The notes below the pieces were generated by a model, which saw nothing but the letters and a program-made list of their open reading frames with translations, was not told where the DNA came from and ran no database searches. Shown here piece by piece: positions 22,683 to 32,201 of a DNA stretch of 64,000 nt (position 1 is its first letter; every line of letters begins with the position of its first letter). Origin of the DNA: Lysobacter sp. 5GHs7-4. Lineage in GTDB: Bacteria > Pseudomonadota > Gammaproteobacteria > Xanthomonadales > Xanthomonadaceae. The position numbers and the translations under genes were made by a program. Location of the stretch: positions 2,622,001-2,686,000 of the forward strand of contig NZ_CP089924.1 of NCBI RefSeq assembly GCF_021284765.1. The letters are read 5' to 3'.

Positions 22683-23182
22683 GGCTTTGGCCTTATGTGG
22701 GAGCGACGCGAGTCGCGATGAGTTCCGGGCGCCCGGGAAATCGCGGCTTACGCCGCTCCCACAGAAAGCGACTAACGAGAATGACCGCGGAGTGCAGAGC
22801 TCCCAACCCAAAGCGGCGGCTTTGGCCTTCTGTGGAAGCGACGCGAGTCGCGATGAATTCCGGGCGTTCGGGAAATCGCGGCTTACGCCGCTCCCACAGA
22901 AAGCGACGGACGAGCATGACCGCGGAGTGCAGCGCTGCTACCCCAAAGCGGCGGCTTTGGCCTTCTGTGGGAGCGACGTGAGTCGCGATGGGGTTCCGGG
23001 CGCTCGGGGAAATCGCGGCTTACGCCGCTCCCACAGAAAGCGACGGACGAGCATGACCGCGGAGTGCAGCGCTGCTACCCCAAAGCGGCGGCTTTGGCCT
23101 TCTGTGGGAGCGACGTGAGTCGCGATGGGGTTCCGGGGCGCTCGGGGAAATCGCGGCTTACGCCGCTCCCACAGAGAGCCCG
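22683..23182 (+). repeat. Tandem array of a 135-bp unit with an internal palindrome (about 3.7 copies)
   Basis: Units begin with GGCTTTGGCC at 22683, 22818, 22953 and 23090, so the periods are 135, 135 and 137 bases. The last unit is cut after its palindrome. Each unit contains TGTGGGAGCGACG(C/T)GAGTCG and, about 55 bases on, the inverted partner CGGCTTACGCCGCTCCCACA, so each unit can form one long hairpin. The spacer between hairpins is also repeated. It fills the space between tadA and the convergent DUF2721 gene. It is REP-like, but duplicated as a block. Confidence 0.93.
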
Positions 23183-23199
23183 AAGCCAGGCGCCGCCGC

Positions 23200-23685
23200 T
23201 CACTCCACCGGCAGCTTGCGCCCGTCGCGGTCGAACTCGCGCTTGAGCTCGGCGTCCAGCATGGTCACGCTCATGCGCGCCTCGCGTCCTAGATTGATCG
23301 ATGCCGCCAGCACCAGCAGCACGCCCAGCATGGCCAGACCGGTCGGCACGCCGCGCAGGCGGTAATCGGTGAACTGGTCGATGCCGATCGACAGGCTGGT
23401 GGCCACGAACGCGCTCATCGCCGCGTACAACAGCTGCAGGCAGGTCAGGATCAAGCGCACCCGGCGCCGGTGCTGGATGATGCGCGCCTCCAGATAGGCG
23501 CGGGCATCGTCGTTCGTGGTGTCTTCGAGCTGCTTGAGCTGCTGACGCATGCGGTCGACCACACGCGCCAGGCGGTTGTTGGACGACACCAGCAGCGACG
23601 CGGTCGCGGTCAGGAAGAACGCCGGCGTGATCATCGCCGAGACCACGGCGTAGTGGCCGGCGGCCAGGTTCAGCACATCGCTCAT
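23200..23685 (-). CDS. DUF2721 membrane protein (copy 1)
   Basis: A 161-residue protein of the DUF2721 family with three likely membrane segments: [16 protein letters not shown] near the start, ILTCLQLLYAAMSAFVATSL in the middle, and GLAMLGVLLVLAASINLG. The conserved SSNNRLARVVDRMRQQL follows the first segment and leads into a charged, probably helical stretch. It is paralogous to the gene at 23744-24229 (same length, same motif order), 58 bases away on the same strand. Function of the family is unknown. Confidence 0.8.
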   Translation of the reverse strand: MSDVLNLAAGHYAVVSAMITPAFFLTATASLLVSSNNRLARVVDRMRQQLKQLEDTTNDDARAYLEARIIQHRRRVRLILTCLQLLYAAMSAFVATSLSIGIDQFTDYRLRGVPTGLAMLGVLLVLAASINLGREARMSVTMLDAELKREFDRDGRKLPVE

Positions 23686-23743
23686 GGGCGCGGTTCCAGC
23701 GACAGGGACGTGCTGCCTATGATGCCTACGGACGCGGCCGGCG

Positions 23744-24229
23744 TCAGTCGCCGCTGCGCGGACGGCGCAGATTGGCGCGACGGTGGCCGTGGTCCATTTC
23801 CTCGTTCACGGCCTCCACCGCCAGCGAGGATTCCAACGCCAGCAGCACGCTGGCGGCGAACATCGCCAGCACGCCGCACACCGCCAGGATGGTGGGCAGC
23901 GAGGCCAGGCGATAGCCCAGATAGGCGTCGCCGGCGACGGTCAGGCTGGTGCCGACGAAGAAGCTGATCGCGGTGTACAGCAGCTGGCTGCCGCGCAGGA
24001 TGATCTTGCTGCGGCGCTTCTGGCGCGCGATGTGGGCTTCCAGCATGCGCCGCTCTTCCTCGTCCTCGGTCTCGGCCAGCTCCTTGAGCAGCACGCGCGC
24101 ACGGTCGATCACCCGCGCCAGGCGGTTGTTGGCCGACAGCAGCAGCGAGGCGGTCGCGGTCAGGAAGAACGCGGGCGCCAGCATCGCGGTCAGGATCGCG
24201 TAATGGGCGTAGGCGGCGGTCTGCGACAT
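23744..24229 (-). CDS. DUF2721 membrane protein (copy 2)
   Basis: A 161-residue paralogue of the neighbouring DUF2721 protein. It shares [24 protein letters not shown] and [15 protein letters not shown] with it but differs elsewhere, so the duplication is not recent. Three membrane segments are likely, with a charged region (residues 45-75, [20 protein letters not shown]) between the first two. ATG 24229 gives the same N-terminus as copy 1 ([16 protein letters not shown]). It diverges from orn with 78 bases between. The two copies may form a complex, but nothing in the sequence proves it. Confidence 0.8.
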   Translation of the reverse strand: MSQTAAYAHYAILTAMLAPAFFLTATASLLLSANNRLARVIDRARVLLKELAETEDEEERRMLEAHIARQKRRSKIILRGSQLLYTAISFFVGTSLTVAGDAYLGYRLASLPTILAVCGVLAMFAASVLLALESSLAVEAVNEEMDHGHRRANLRRPRSGD

Positions 24230-24307
24230 CGTCCGGAGGAGCGGCGGGGGGAGGTGGGCTATCATGCCCCGAACGGACGCATCACGGCGAGGACACCACG
24301 GGGGCCC

Positions 24308-24874
24308 ATGACAGCGAAAAACGGCAACGACCACCGACTGATCTGGATCGACCTGGAAATGACTGGGCTCGACACCGATCATGACGCCATCCTGGAGATC
24401 GCGACCGTGGTCACCGATGCCCAGTTGCAGGTGCTGGCCGAAGGGCCGGAGCTGGCGATCCGCCAGCCGCTGGAACGGCTGCAGGCCATGGACGAGTGGA
24501 ACCGCAACCAGCACGGCAAGTCCGGCCTGTGGCAGCGCTCGCTGGAGCAGGGCGTGAACCTGGACGAGGCCGAGGAACGCACGCTGGCCTTTCTTGCGCA
24601 GTGGGTGGCGCCGAACGCCTCGCCGATGTGCGGCAATTCGATCTGCCAGGACCGGCGCTTCCTGCACCGCCAGATGCCTCGCCTGGAGAAGTACTTCCAC
24701 TACCGCAACCTCGACGTCAGCACCGTCAAGGAACTCGCGCGCCGCTGGGCGCCCGACGTGCTGGCCGGCGTCGGCAAGGACGCCAAGCACACCGCCCTGA
24801 GCGACGTGCACGACTCCATCGCCGAGCTGCGCCACTACCGCGGCGCGATGGGCAAGCTGGGCGGTTTGGGCTGA
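24308..24874 (+). CDS. orn: Oligoribonuclease
   Basis: Orn is a 3'-5' exonuclease that degrades 2-5 nt RNAs and pGpG from cyclic di-GMP turnover. The 188-residue protein has all parts of the DEDDh active site: [10 protein letters not shown] (first two acids), [14 protein letters not shown], and [15 protein letters not shown] (with the histidine and last aspartate). Length and start are normal for the family. It lies between the DUF2721 pair and a REP cluster. Confidence 0.96.
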   Translation: MTAKNGNDHRLIWIDLEMTGLDTDHDAILEIATVVTDAQLQVLAEGPELAIRQPLERLQAMDEWNRNQHGKSGLWQRSLEQGVNLDEAEERTLAFLAQWVAPNASPMCGNSICQDRRFLHRQMPRLEKYFHYRNLDVSTVKELARRWAPDVLAGVGKDAKHTALSDVHDSIAELRHYRGAMGKLGGLG

Positions 24875-24890
24875 GCCGATTCCCGGTTTC

Positions 24891-25084
24891 GGGGTAGGAG
24901 CGGCGTAAGCCGCGACCACGCACTCACGGACACCTGCGCAGGTCGCGGCTCACGCCGCTCCTACCCCAGAGCAGCACGTACGCGTCGCCATGGACGGATC
25001 AGCCCGCTTCCTGTGGGAGCGACGTGAGTCGCGATCGAATCTCCGGCCGGTTGCATGGGGCGCGGCTCACGCCGCTCCTACCCC
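24891..25084 (+). repeat. Two REP-like hairpin elements between orn and mscS
   Basis: The first element is 24891-24967. Its arms, 27 bases each, begin GGGGTAGGAGCGGCGTAAGC and pair with one or two mismatches. The second is 25011-25084. Its left arm (TGTGGGAGCGACGTGAGTCG) is of the type found in the 22683 array, while its right arm (CGCGGCTCACGCCGCTCCTA) is of the first type. They fill the gap between two convergent genes. No gene is seen here. Confidence 0.85.
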
Positions 25085-25103
25085 AAAGCAGGGCACCGCG
25101 AAC

Positions 25104-26045
25104 TCAGGCTTTCGGCTTGACCGGCCGCACCACGTCGCCGTCGTCGGCGACCGAATTCACCAGCACATCCGACAACGGACGGCCGTCGGCGTCGTGGTGA
25201 TACACATGCAGATCGCGCTGCGGATACGGAATGCTCAAACCGCCGCCGATGATGTCGTTGCGCACCGCTTCGTTGAGATCGCTGCGCGTGCGCAGCACGT
25301 CGGCGGTCTTGGCCCACACGCGCAACTCCAGGTTGACGCTGCTCTCGGCCAGCGCCACCACCAGCACCTCCGGCGCGGGCTCCTTCAACACCTTGGCATG
25401 CGCCGCGGCCACGCCCAGCAGCGTCTCGCGCGCCTTCTGCAGATCGTCGTCGTAGCCCACGCCCACCGCGATGTCGATGCGGCGGCGCGGGTTGGCGGTG
25501 AAATTGACGATGGGCGCGGTGGTGATGAGGCTGTTGGGCAGCACCACGGTGCGGTTGTCGACCGTGCGCAGACGGGTCTGGAACACGCGGATCTGATCGA
25601 CCGTGCCCTCGATCCCAGCCGCCTGCACGTAATCGCCGACCCGGAACGGGCGCTGCATGATCAGCATCACGCCCGAGGCGATATTGGACAGCGAATCCTT
25701 CAGCGCCAGGCCGATCGCCAAGCCCGCCGCGCCCAGCACCGCCAGCACCGAGGCCGGCGACACGCCCAGCGTGAACAGCGCCGAGGTCGTGACCACGACC
25801 ACCATGCCGGCGTAGGCGATGTTGCGCAGGAAGCCGCGCAGGGTGGCTTCCATATGACCGCGCGCCATGGCGCGGTCGAGTGCGTTGGACAGGCGTTTGG
25901 CCAGCCAGATCCCGATCAGCAGGACCGCCAGCGCGCCGGCCAGCTTGAGGCCAGCGGCCTGCAGCATGCCCAGCCAGTCGATGCCCTTCAGCTCCGCCAG
26001 CGAGGTGGGAACGTCGACCTGCACCGGCGGGACTTTCGCCGTCAC
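25104..26045 (-). CDS. MscS-family small-conductance mechanosensitive channel
   Basis: A 313-residue MscS-type channel. It has membrane segments near residues 30-50 and 75-100, then the pore helix region with GAAGLAIGLALKDSLSNIASG. The beta domain follows (PFRVGDYVQAAGIEGTVDQI; TVDNRTVVLPNSLI), then the C-terminal vestibule. The start codon is GTG at 26045, 4 bases after the ppsA stop on the same strand, so it is probably cotranscribed with ppsA. It should open under hypo-osmotic shock to release solutes. Confidence 0.9.
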   Translation of the reverse strand: MTAKVPPVQVDVPTSLAELKGIDWLGMLQAAGLKLAGALAVLLIGIWLAKRLSNALDRAMARGHMEATLRGFLRNIAYAGMVVVVTTSALFTLGVSPASVLAVLGAAGLAIGLALKDSLSNIASGVMLIMQRPFRVGDYVQAAGIEGTVDQIRVFQTRLRTVDNRTVVLPNSLITTAPIVNFTANPRRRIDIAVGVGYDDDLQKARETLLGVAAAHAKVLKEPAPEVLVVALAESSVNLELRVWAKTADVLRTRSDLNEAVRNDIIGGGLSIPYPQRDLHVYHHDADGRPLSDVLVNSVADDGDVVRPVKPKA

Positions 26046-26049
26046 CGGC

Positions 26050-28425
26050 TCAGCTCGCCTTGGCCTTGGCCATGCGCAGCCAGGTGTCGACCACGGTGTC
26101 GGGGTTCAGCGACACCGACTCGATGCCCTGGTCCATCAGCCAGATCGCCAGATCCGGGTGATCGCTGGGGCCCTGGCCGCAGATGCCGACGTACTTGCCC
26201 TTCGCGCGCGCCGCCGAAATCGCCATCGCCAGCAGCTTCTTCACCGCCGGATCGCGTTCGTCGAACAACTGAGCGACGATCGCCGAGTCGCGGTCCAGGC
26301 CCAGGCTGAGCTGGGTCAGGTCGTTGGAACCGATTGAGAAGCCGTCGAAGATCTCCAGGAATTCGTCGGCCAGCAGCGCGTTGGACGGCACCTCGCACAT
26401 CATGATGATCTTGAGACCGTTCTGGCCCTGCTTGAGCCCGTTCTTCTCCAGCACCTCGACCACGCGGCGACCCTCATCGAGCGTGCGCACGAACGGGATC
26501 ATGACCCAGCAATTGGTCAGGCCCATCTGCTCGCGCACCTTGAGCACAGCCTGGCATTCCAGGGCGAAAGCATCGGTGAAGGACGGATCGACATAACGGC
26601 TGGCGCCGCGGAAGCCGATCATCGGATTCTCTTCGTGCGGCTCGTAGCGCGAGCCGCCGATCAGGTTGGCGTATTCGTTGGACTTGAAGTCCGACAGGCG
26701 CACGATCACCGGGTGCGGCGCGAACGAAGCGGTGATGGTGGCGATGCCCTCGGCCAGGCGATCGACGTAGAACTGCACCGGATCGTCGCCGTAACCGGCG
26801 ATCTTCTCGTCGATCTTCTTCTTGGTCGCCGCATCCTGCTGCGTGTACTCCAGCAGCGCCTTGGGATGGATGCCGATGTGGCTGGCGATGATCATCTCCA
26901 GGCGCGCCAGACCGACGCCGGCGTTGGGCAGCATGGCGAAGTCGAAGGCGCGCTCCGGGTTGGCGACGTTCATCATCACCTTCAGCGGCGCCGGCGGCAT
27001 CTTCTCCAGGTCGGCGACGTGGCGCTCGAAGGGCAGGGCGCCGTCGTAGATGTAGCCGGTGTCGCCCTCGGCGCAGCTGACGGTGATGGTCTCGCCGTCC
27101 TTGATCGTCTCCAGCGCATTGCCGGTGCCGACCACGGCGGGCACGCCCAGTTCGCGGGCGATGATGGCCGCGTGGCAGGTGCGGCCGCCGCGGTTGGTCA
27201 CGATCGCGGCCGAACGCTTCATCACCGGCTCCCAGTCGGGATCGGTCATGTCGGCCACCAGCACGTCGCCGGGCTGCACGCGGGCCATGTCGTCCAGGCT
27301 GCGCACCACGCGCGCCACGCCGCTGCCGATCTTCTGGCCGATGGCGCGGCCCTCGGCGACCACCGGGCCGCGCGAGGTCAGCTGGTAGCGCTCGATCTGG
27401 GTCGCCTTGGCGCGCGACTTCACCGTTTCCGGGCGCGCCTGCACGATGAACAGCTTGCCGCTGACGCCGTCCTTGGCCCACTCGATGTCCATCGGGCGGC
27501 CGTAATGCTTTTCGATGATCAGCGCCTGCTTGGCCAGCTCGTGCACGTCGGCATCGTCGATCGAGAACCGGTTGCGCAGCTCGGCCGGGGTGTCCTCGAT
27601 GCGCACGCGCTCGCCGGGCTGGTCGGAATAGACCATGCGCAGCTGCTTGGCGCCGATCGAGCGGCGCAGGATCGCCGGCTTGCCCTGGCTCAGGGTGGGC
27701 TTGTAGACGTAGAACTCGTCCGGATTGACCGCGCCCTGGACCACCATCTCGCCCAGGCCGTAGCTGGAGGTGATGAAGACCACGTCGCGGAAACCGGATT
27801 CGGTGTCCAGGGTGAACAGCACGCCGGAGGAACCGACGTTGGAGCGCACCATCAGCTGCACGCCGGCGGACAGGAACACGTCCTCGTGCTTGAAGCCGTG
27901 GTGTACGCGGTAGGCGATGGCGCGGTCGTTGTAGAGGCTGGCGAAGACCTCCTTGACCTTGCGCACCACGTCGTCCTCGCCGGTCACGTTCAGGAAGGTT
28001 TCCTGCTGGCCGGCAAAGGAGGCGTCGGGCAGGTCTTCGGCGGTAGCCGAGGAGCGCACCGCCACCGCGACATCGCTGCCGCCGTTGTCGGCGCACAGCT
28101 GGCGGTAGGCGGCGCGGATGTCCTGGTCCAGGGCCGGCTGCAGCGGCGCGTCGATGACCCAGCCGCGGATCTGTCCGCCAGCCGCGGTCAGGGCCGGCAC
28201 GTCCTCCACGTCCAGCGTCGCCAGACGGTCGAAAATGCGCTGGTGCAGGTCGTTATGGGCGATGAAGTCCTTGAAGGCCTCGGCCGTGGTGGCGTAACCG
28301 CCCGGCACCGAGACCCCGAGGTTGGCGAGGTTGCCGATCATCTCGCCTAGCGAGGAGTTCTTGCCGCCTACGCGGGCCAGATCGTTGAGGCGCAGCGCGT
28401 GCAGCCAGAGGATGTTCTCGTTCAA
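26050..28425 (-). CDS. ppsA: Phosphoenolpyruvate synthase
   Basis: PpsA makes PEP from pyruvate and ATP for gluconeogenesis. The 791-residue protein has the ATP-binding N-terminal domain ([34 protein letters not shown]), the phosphohistidine domain with His418 in [14 protein letters not shown], and the PEP-binding TIM barrel ([30 protein letters not shown]). The start is TTG at 28425, with TTGGAGACAG upstream, because no ATG fits the family N-terminus [13 protein letters not shown]. The divergent gene encodes its regulatory kinase/phosphorylase. Confidence 0.95.
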   Translation of the reverse strand: MNENILWLHALRLNDLARVGGKNSSLGEMIGNLANLGVSVPGGYATTAEAFKDFIAHNDLHQRIFDRLATLDVEDVPALTAAGGQIRGWVIDAPLQPALDQDIRAAYRQLCADNGGSDVAVAVRSSATAEDLPDASFAGQQETFLNVTGEDDVVRKVKEVFASLYNDRAIAYRVHHGFKHEDVFLSAGVQLMVRSNVGSSGVLFTLDTESGFRDVVFITSSYGLGEMVVQGAVNPDEFYVYKPTLSQGKPAILRRSIGAKQLRMVYSDQPGERVRIEDTPAELRNRFSIDDADVHELAKQALIIEKHYGRPMDIEWAKDGVSGKLFIVQARPETVKSRAKATQIERYQLTSRGPVVAEGRAIGQKIGSGVARVVRSLDDMARVQPGDVLVADMTDPDWEPVMKRSAAIVTNRGGRTCHAAIIARELGVPAVVGTGNALETIKDGETITVSCAEGDTGYIYDGALPFERHVADLEKMPPAPLKVMMNVANPERAFDFAMLPNAGVGLARLEMIIASHIGIHPKALLEYTQQDAATKKKIDEKIAGYGDDPVQFYVDRLAEGIATITASFAPHPVIVRLSDFKSNEYANLIGGSRYEPHEENPMIGFRGASRYVDPSFTDAFALECQAVLKVREQMGLTNCWVMIPFVRTLDEGRRVVEVLEKNGLKQGQNGLKIIMMCEVPSNALLADEFLEIFDGFSIGSNDLTQLSLGLDRDSAIVAQLFDERDPAVKKLLAMAISAARAKGKYVGICGQGPSDHPDLAIWLMDQGIESVSLNPDTVVDTWLRMAKAKAS

Positions 28426-28559
28426 GGCACACTGTCTCCAAGGGGGGCGGGACGCGTCCGGTCGCGGCCAAGCGGATATGATCGCCGCTGCGTCGGGTGC
28501 ATACAAGCTTGATCCGACGGGCTTTTTCGTATTGGAACGCGGTTTTGGAGGGGTAAGCG

Positions 28560-29381
28560 ATGGCAGGCACGCGGCCGGTTTTCTACGTTTCGGACGGTAC
28601 CGGCATCACCGCCGAGACCATAGGCCACAGCCTGCTGACCCAGTTCACCGAAACCCGGTTCGTGACCGACCGCATCCCGTTCGTGGACAGCGTCGAGCGC
28701 GCCCGCGAGGTCGGAGCCAAGATCCGCGAGGCCGCCCAGGCCCACGGCGTGCGCCCGATCGTGATCAATTCCTGCATGGACGGCGACGTGGGCGCGGCCC
28801 TGGCCGAGAGCGGGGCGCTGATGCTGGACGTGTTCGCGCCGTTCATCGAGCCGCTGGAGCGCGAACTGGAAGAGAGCCGTCAGCGCCGCATCGGCCAGGC
28901 CCACGGCATCGCCGATTTCGATACCTACCACCGCCGCATCAACGCGATGAACTTCGCCCTGACCCACGACGACGGCCAGAACATCGATTACGCCGAGGCC
29001 GACCTGATCCTGGTAGCGGTTTCACGCGCGGGCAAAACCCCCACTTGCGTTTACCTGGCGTTGCACTACGGCGTACGCGCGGCCAACTATCCGCTGACCG
29101 AGGAAGACCTGGAACACGACCGCCTGCCGCCGCGCCTGCGCCCGTACCGCAACAAGCTGTTCGGCCTGACCATCGACCCGGTGCGTCTGCAGCAGATCCG
29201 TCAGGAGCGCCGGCCCAACTCGCGCTACGCCCAGTTCGACACCTGCAAACGCGAGGTCGCCGCGGCCGAGACCATGTTCCGCGCCGAGCGCATTCCCACG
29301 CTGAGCACCACGCATACCTCGATCGAGGAGATCTCGAGCAAGGTGCTGACGACGTTGGGGATCCACCGCGAGATGTTCTGA
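28560..29381 (+). CDS. ppsR: Bifunctional PEP synthase regulatory protein (DUF299 kinase/pyrophosphorylase)
   Basis: This 273-residue DUF299 protein switches PEP synthase off and on by ADP-dependent phosphorylation and Pi-dependent dephosphorylation of a threonine next to the catalytic histidine. It starts with [20 protein letters not shown] and has the P-loop-like [14 protein letters not shown]; relatives usually read SRTSKTPTS, so the loop here is slightly different. [17 protein letters not shown] is also conserved. It diverges from ppsA, the classic arrangement, with 134 bases between the starts. The target threonine in PpsA is in GGRTCH. Confidence 0.94.
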   Translation: MAGTRPVFYVSDGTGITAETIGHSLLTQFTETRFVTDRIPFVDSVERAREVGAKIREAAQAHGVRPIVINSCMDGDVGAALAESGALMLDVFAPFIEPLERELEESRQRRIGQAHGIADFDTYHRRINAMNFALTHDDGQNIDYAEADLILVAVSRAGKTPTCVYLALHYGVRAANYPLTEEDLEHDRLPPRLRPYRNKLFGLTIDPVRLQQIRQERRPNSRYAQFDTCKREVAAAETMFRAERIPTLSTTHTSIEEISSKVLTTLGIHREMF

Positions 29382-29528
29382 GGGCCGCCTTGTGCGGCCC
29401 CGGCGCACGTCGGCGCGAAAGCGGTTTCGATGTGCGGCCTATGATACGGCCCGAACCCTTAACTTAGGCCTCTGCGGCAGGTCCGTCAACGCTGCCGCAA
29501 AGCGTTTCGCGCGTGTAGCATCGCCTGC

Positions 29529-30062
29529 ATGACATCGCTCGCAGCCCGCTCCGCGCGCATCCCGCGACTGACCCGTTTCGGTTGGTTGATGGGGCTGTAC
29601 GCGGAGAACCACCGCCGCCTCACGCGCCTGTTCGCGCCCGCCGATCTGGCCGCCGGCACCTACCTGTCCTCGATCGGGGACGGCCTGGACCTGCAGCTGG
29701 ACGTGATCGAGCAGCACCGCTACACCACCGAGCTGCGCATGACCTATGCGCTGCTGGACCCGCTCACCGGCGAACCCGATCCCTCCGCCTGGCTGCGCCT
29801 GTACAACGACGCCCACCAGCTGGAAGCGACCAATTGCTACGTCGGCCGCCGCTGGCAGGACGTGATCGGCCTGTACCCGCCGCCGGCGGAGCTGATCGGC
29901 CACCGCATGCGCATGAACACTTTTTTAGGAAAGTGGCTCGAGTATCTAGCCGAACGTGGTCATGGCATGGCAACATTGCGCCCGGTCGAGATTCGACCGC
30001 CGGGAACACCCCTCAACGCAGTGCCTGGCGGGGCGGCAAAAAATTTAGCGATGAACGCTTGA
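29529..30062 (+). CDS. DUF1249 family protein
   Basis: A 177-residue cytoplasmic protein of the DUF1249 (YqiB-like) family. It shows LTRFGWLMGLYAENHRRLTRLF at the start, LDVIEQHRYTTELRMTY, PSAWLRLYNDAHQLEAT, and MNTFLGKWLEYLAERGHG near the end. The family is conserved in gammaproteobacteria and its function is not established. The sequence around 29920-30060 is less GC-rich than the rest of the gene. Two tRNA genes follow on the same strand. Confidence 0.85.
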   Translation: MTSLAARSARIPRLTRFGWLMGLYAENHRRLTRLFAPADLAAGTYLSSIGDGLDLQLDVIEQHRYTTELRMTYALLDPLTGEPDPSAWLRLYNDAHQLEATNCYVGRRWQDVIGLYPPPAELIGHRMRMNTFLGKWLEYLAERGHGMATLRPVEIRPPGTPLNAVPGGAAKNLAMNA

Positions 30063-30107
30063 CGACATCGCTGAACGCCAGCTAGAATTTTCGTCTTTCC
30101 AGCACGT

Positions 30108-30183
<76 letters not shown>

Positions 30184-30239
30184 CTCTTCGAACACAGTGA
30201 AAGGGTTTCGACGAGTTAGCTGCAAGAACAATCAGTTTT

Positions 30240-30315
30240 GTCCCCATCGTCTAGAGGCCTAGGACATTACCCTTTCACGGTAGCGACCGGGGTTCGAATC
30301 CCCGTGGGGACGCCA
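30240..30315 (+). tRNA. tRNA-Glu (anticodon TTC)
   Basis: A 76-base cloverleaf. Acceptor GTCCCCA pairs with TGGGGAC, the anticodon stem ACC/GGT encloses the loop CTTTCAC (anticodon TTC), the T arm is CGGGGTTCGAATCCCCG, and GCCA ends the gene. It lies 56 bases after tRNA-Ala and is probably cotranscribed with it, with a terminator 8 bases downstream. Confidence 0.97.
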
Positions 30316-30323
30316 GCAAGAAC

Positions 30324-30357
30324 GCAAAAGCCCCGACTCGTCGGGGCTTTTGCTTTT
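30324..30357 (+). terminator. Rho-independent terminator after the tRNA pair
   Basis: A perfect 13-bp stem (GCAAAAGCCCCGA pairing with TCGGGGCTTTTGC), loop CTCG, followed by TTTT. Confidence 0.93.
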
Positions 30358-30439
30358 GGGGCGCCGCAGAATCGAATCCGCGAGAACAATGGCGCTCGGT
30401 TCTGAGCGAATCTGCGCCGCGATCGGCGCAGTCTCGCGA

Positions 30440-30850
30440 TTAGAGCGCGCACGAACTCACGGTCGCGGCCAGCGTGAACGACACGCGCTCAAGATCGTCC
30501 AGGCCTTCGAAATCGAACACGTAAACCCCTTTCACGATGAGGGTGAGGCTGCCGTCGCGCGCTGCGCTGAAGTTCAGCGAGGTGACATCGACCGGATGAT
30601 GCGCGCTTTCCAGATAGACCGACCCGTCGATGTAGCCGTCATCGGGATTGACCGGAAAATAGAACGATTTCCCGGCCAGATCGCGCAGCAGGTTCGAGGG
30701 CAGGGCGATGCCGTCCAGGCGGATCGCGGTGTCGACGATCTCGTGCCCGCGCAGGAACGGGCGCATCAGGATCGTGATCGATACGTCGCCCGGCGTTCCG
30801 GACAGGATCGCGTGACGGGACTTTAGATCCTTGGGCGAGAAAGTGGCCAT
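30440..30850 (-). CDS. Hypothetical protein of 136 residues
   Basis: I do not recognise this family. The protein is predicted soluble, with no signal peptide, and appears beta-rich: DVSITILMRPF, KSFYFPVNPDDGYIDGSVYL, SLTLIVKGVYVFDF. It starts with MATFSPKDLKSRHAIL. It is the second gene of a minus-strand pair whose first gene ends 41 bases upstream, and it lies just beyond the tRNA terminator. Small beta-rich proteins in such pairs are sometimes immunity-type proteins, but no toxin is next to it here, so I make no functional claim. Confidence 0.6.
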   Translation of the reverse strand: MATFSPKDLKSRHAILSGTPGDVSITILMRPFLRGHEIVDTAIRLDGIALPSNLLRDLAGKSFYFPVNPDDGYIDGSVYLESAHHPVDVTSLNFSAARDGSLTLIVKGVYVFDFEGLDDLERVSFTLAATVSSCAL

Positions 30851-30891
30851 GGCCGTCCGATATCTGTGCTGCGCCGGATTCGATAAGCGGA

Positions 30892-31206
30892 TCAGGTTGC
30901 GACGAACTCCACCGACGTGGCGGTCACCGCGATCAGCCCACCGACGAGATGGAGGCAAGCCGCGCCGGAGCGCTCCGCCTGCCTCCATTGGATCACGTTG
31001 CCGGCCGACGCGTGATCCGCCAGCCGTTCCAGGTCGGCGACTTGATTGAACTGGCTGACGCCTGAAAAGCGCAGGCTGCCCAGAGTTCGTGAGGATGCCC
31101 GTTCGCTCGCGTAGTAGGCCAGCCGGATCTCGACCGTGCGCGCGCCAGCGTCGAGCGTTACGCCCAACAAATTGGCGTCGTGCAGTTCGAGTTGCGAAAG
31201 ATCCAT
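30892..31206 (-). CDS. Hypothetical protein of 104 residues
   Basis: A short soluble protein with no recognised family. It begins MDLSQLELHDANLLGVTLDA and has alternating beta-like stretches (TVEIRLAYYA; GSLRFSGVSQFNQVADL; LHLVGGLIAVTATSVEF). The pattern of a leading HDA followed by strands is shared by several uncharacterised small bacterial proteins. It is upstream of, and probably cotranscribed with, the 136-residue gene. It diverges from the metallophore operon, sharing the 228-bp gap that holds the TGTATC direct repeat. Confidence 0.55.
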   Translation of the reverse strand: MDLSQLELHDANLLGVTLDAGARTVEIRLAYYASERASSRTLGSLRFSGVSQFNQVADLERLADHASAGNVIQWRQAERSGAACLHLVGGLIAVTATSVEFVAT

Positions 31207-31312
31207 CGGCGTCGCTCTCCTGGATGCCTGGCCGCGCCTGCGATTCTGCACGAATGCGCGGTACTGGATCGATGTCGCCGGCACGCCTTCGCCGCAGCGG
31301 TGGCCCCTGGTT

Positions 31313-31328
31313 TGTATCGAACTGTATC
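31313..31328 (+). promoter_or_regulatory. TGTATC direct repeat with 10-bp period upstream of the metallophore operon
   Basis: TGTATC occurs at 31313-31318 and again at 31323-31328, exactly one helical turn apart. TTTGTAT at 31311 also has an inverted partner ATACAAA at 31353-31359. OmpR/PhoB-type regulators bind tandem repeats with 10-11 bp spacing, and such a regulator is encoded at the end of this gene group (36072). The start of the DoxX gene is 106 bases downstream. The pairing is inferred. Confidence 0.45.
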
Positions 31329-31434
31329 CACGGCCGGGAACGCGACGGTTGCATACAAAACCGCCCGTCGCCGGACACCTCCCGGATACCGCCCGCGTTC
31401 GAAATAGCGCCACCGAATCGCCGAGGCCTTCCCC

Positions 31435-32109
31435 ATGAACCGCTCGCTTGCCGCCGCTGTGCAACTGCCCCTGATGTCCCGCGTCGACGCCGTCGGCCAA
31501 TCGCTGGCGCCGTTGGGCCTGCGCGTCCTGCTGGCCTGGGAGTTCTTCGAGGCCGGCCGCGAAAAGCTGCTGGGCCAGAACTGGTTCGCCGAGTTGGGCG
31601 ACAAGTTTCCGCAGCCGTTCGCACTGCTCGGCCCCAACCTCAACTGGACGATGGCGACCTGGGTGGAGCTGCTCGGCGCGATCGCGCTGCTGCTGGGCCT
31701 GGGCACGCGCTACGTCGCCGCCGCGCTGTGGGTGCTGACGGTGGTGGCGATCTACACCGTGCATTGGCCCGAACAGTGGTCGAGCCTGGGCGAGCTTTGG
31801 CAGGGCTACGCGATCAGCAACGACGGCTACGGCAACTACAAGCTGCCATTGCTGTACCTGGCGATGCTGCTGCCGCTGGCGCTCAACGGCGCAGGGCGCC
31901 TCAGCCTGGACCGCTACATCGCAACCCGTCGCTCCGGCGTAAGCGCCACTGCGGCCGGCAAGACCGCCTGGGGCGTGGTGCTGATCGCGATCGGCCTGCC
32001 GACCTCGCTGCTGCTGCCCTGGGTCGGCGGCGCGCTGGCCATCGCCGGCATGGGATTGCTGCTCAAGCCGCGCTCCGATGCCGCCTTGACTGGCACGGCT
32101 ACCGCCTAA
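31435..32109 (+). CDS. DoxX-family membrane protein of the RiPP metallophore operon
   Basis: A 224-residue inner-membrane protein of the DoxX family with about four to five membrane segments. It has [25 protein letters not shown], the common DoxX start, then [23 protein letters not shown]. DoxX proteins (HvfX type) regularly accompany HvfA-type precursors and MNIO maturases, where they are thought to help maturation or membrane handling of the peptide and its metal. Here it is the first gene of the operon, 92 bases before the precursor gene. Confidence 0.8.
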   Translation: MNRSLAAAVQLPLMSRVDAVGQSLAPLGLRVLLAWEFFEAGREKLLGQNWFAELGDKFPQPFALLGPNLNWTMATWVELLGAIALLLGLGTRYVAAALWVLTVVAIYTVHWPEQWSSLGELWQGYAISNDGYGNYKLPLLYLAMLLPLALNGAGRLSLDRYIATRRSGVSATAAGKTAWGVVLIAIGLPTSLLLPWVGGALAIAGMGLLLKPRSDAALTGTATA

Positions 32110-32201
32110 GCGATCGCCCGATTCCCCTCCCTTTCCAAATTCGCGCCGCATCCGCGACGCATCCCCCGCGGCGTGGCCGCACCGAACCTGGAGTAACCGC
32201 A

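Noticed and set aside
22683..23182. CRISPR array
   Set aside because: Repeats are 135 bases with a palindrome, the spacers between them are also repeated, and there are no cas genes.
31337..31370. ECF sigma factor promoter (GGAAC ... CGTC) before the DoxX gene
   Set aside because: GGAAC and CGTC are present, but their spacing of about 24 bases does not fit the usual 16-17 bases, and no ECF sigma or anti-sigma gene is near.
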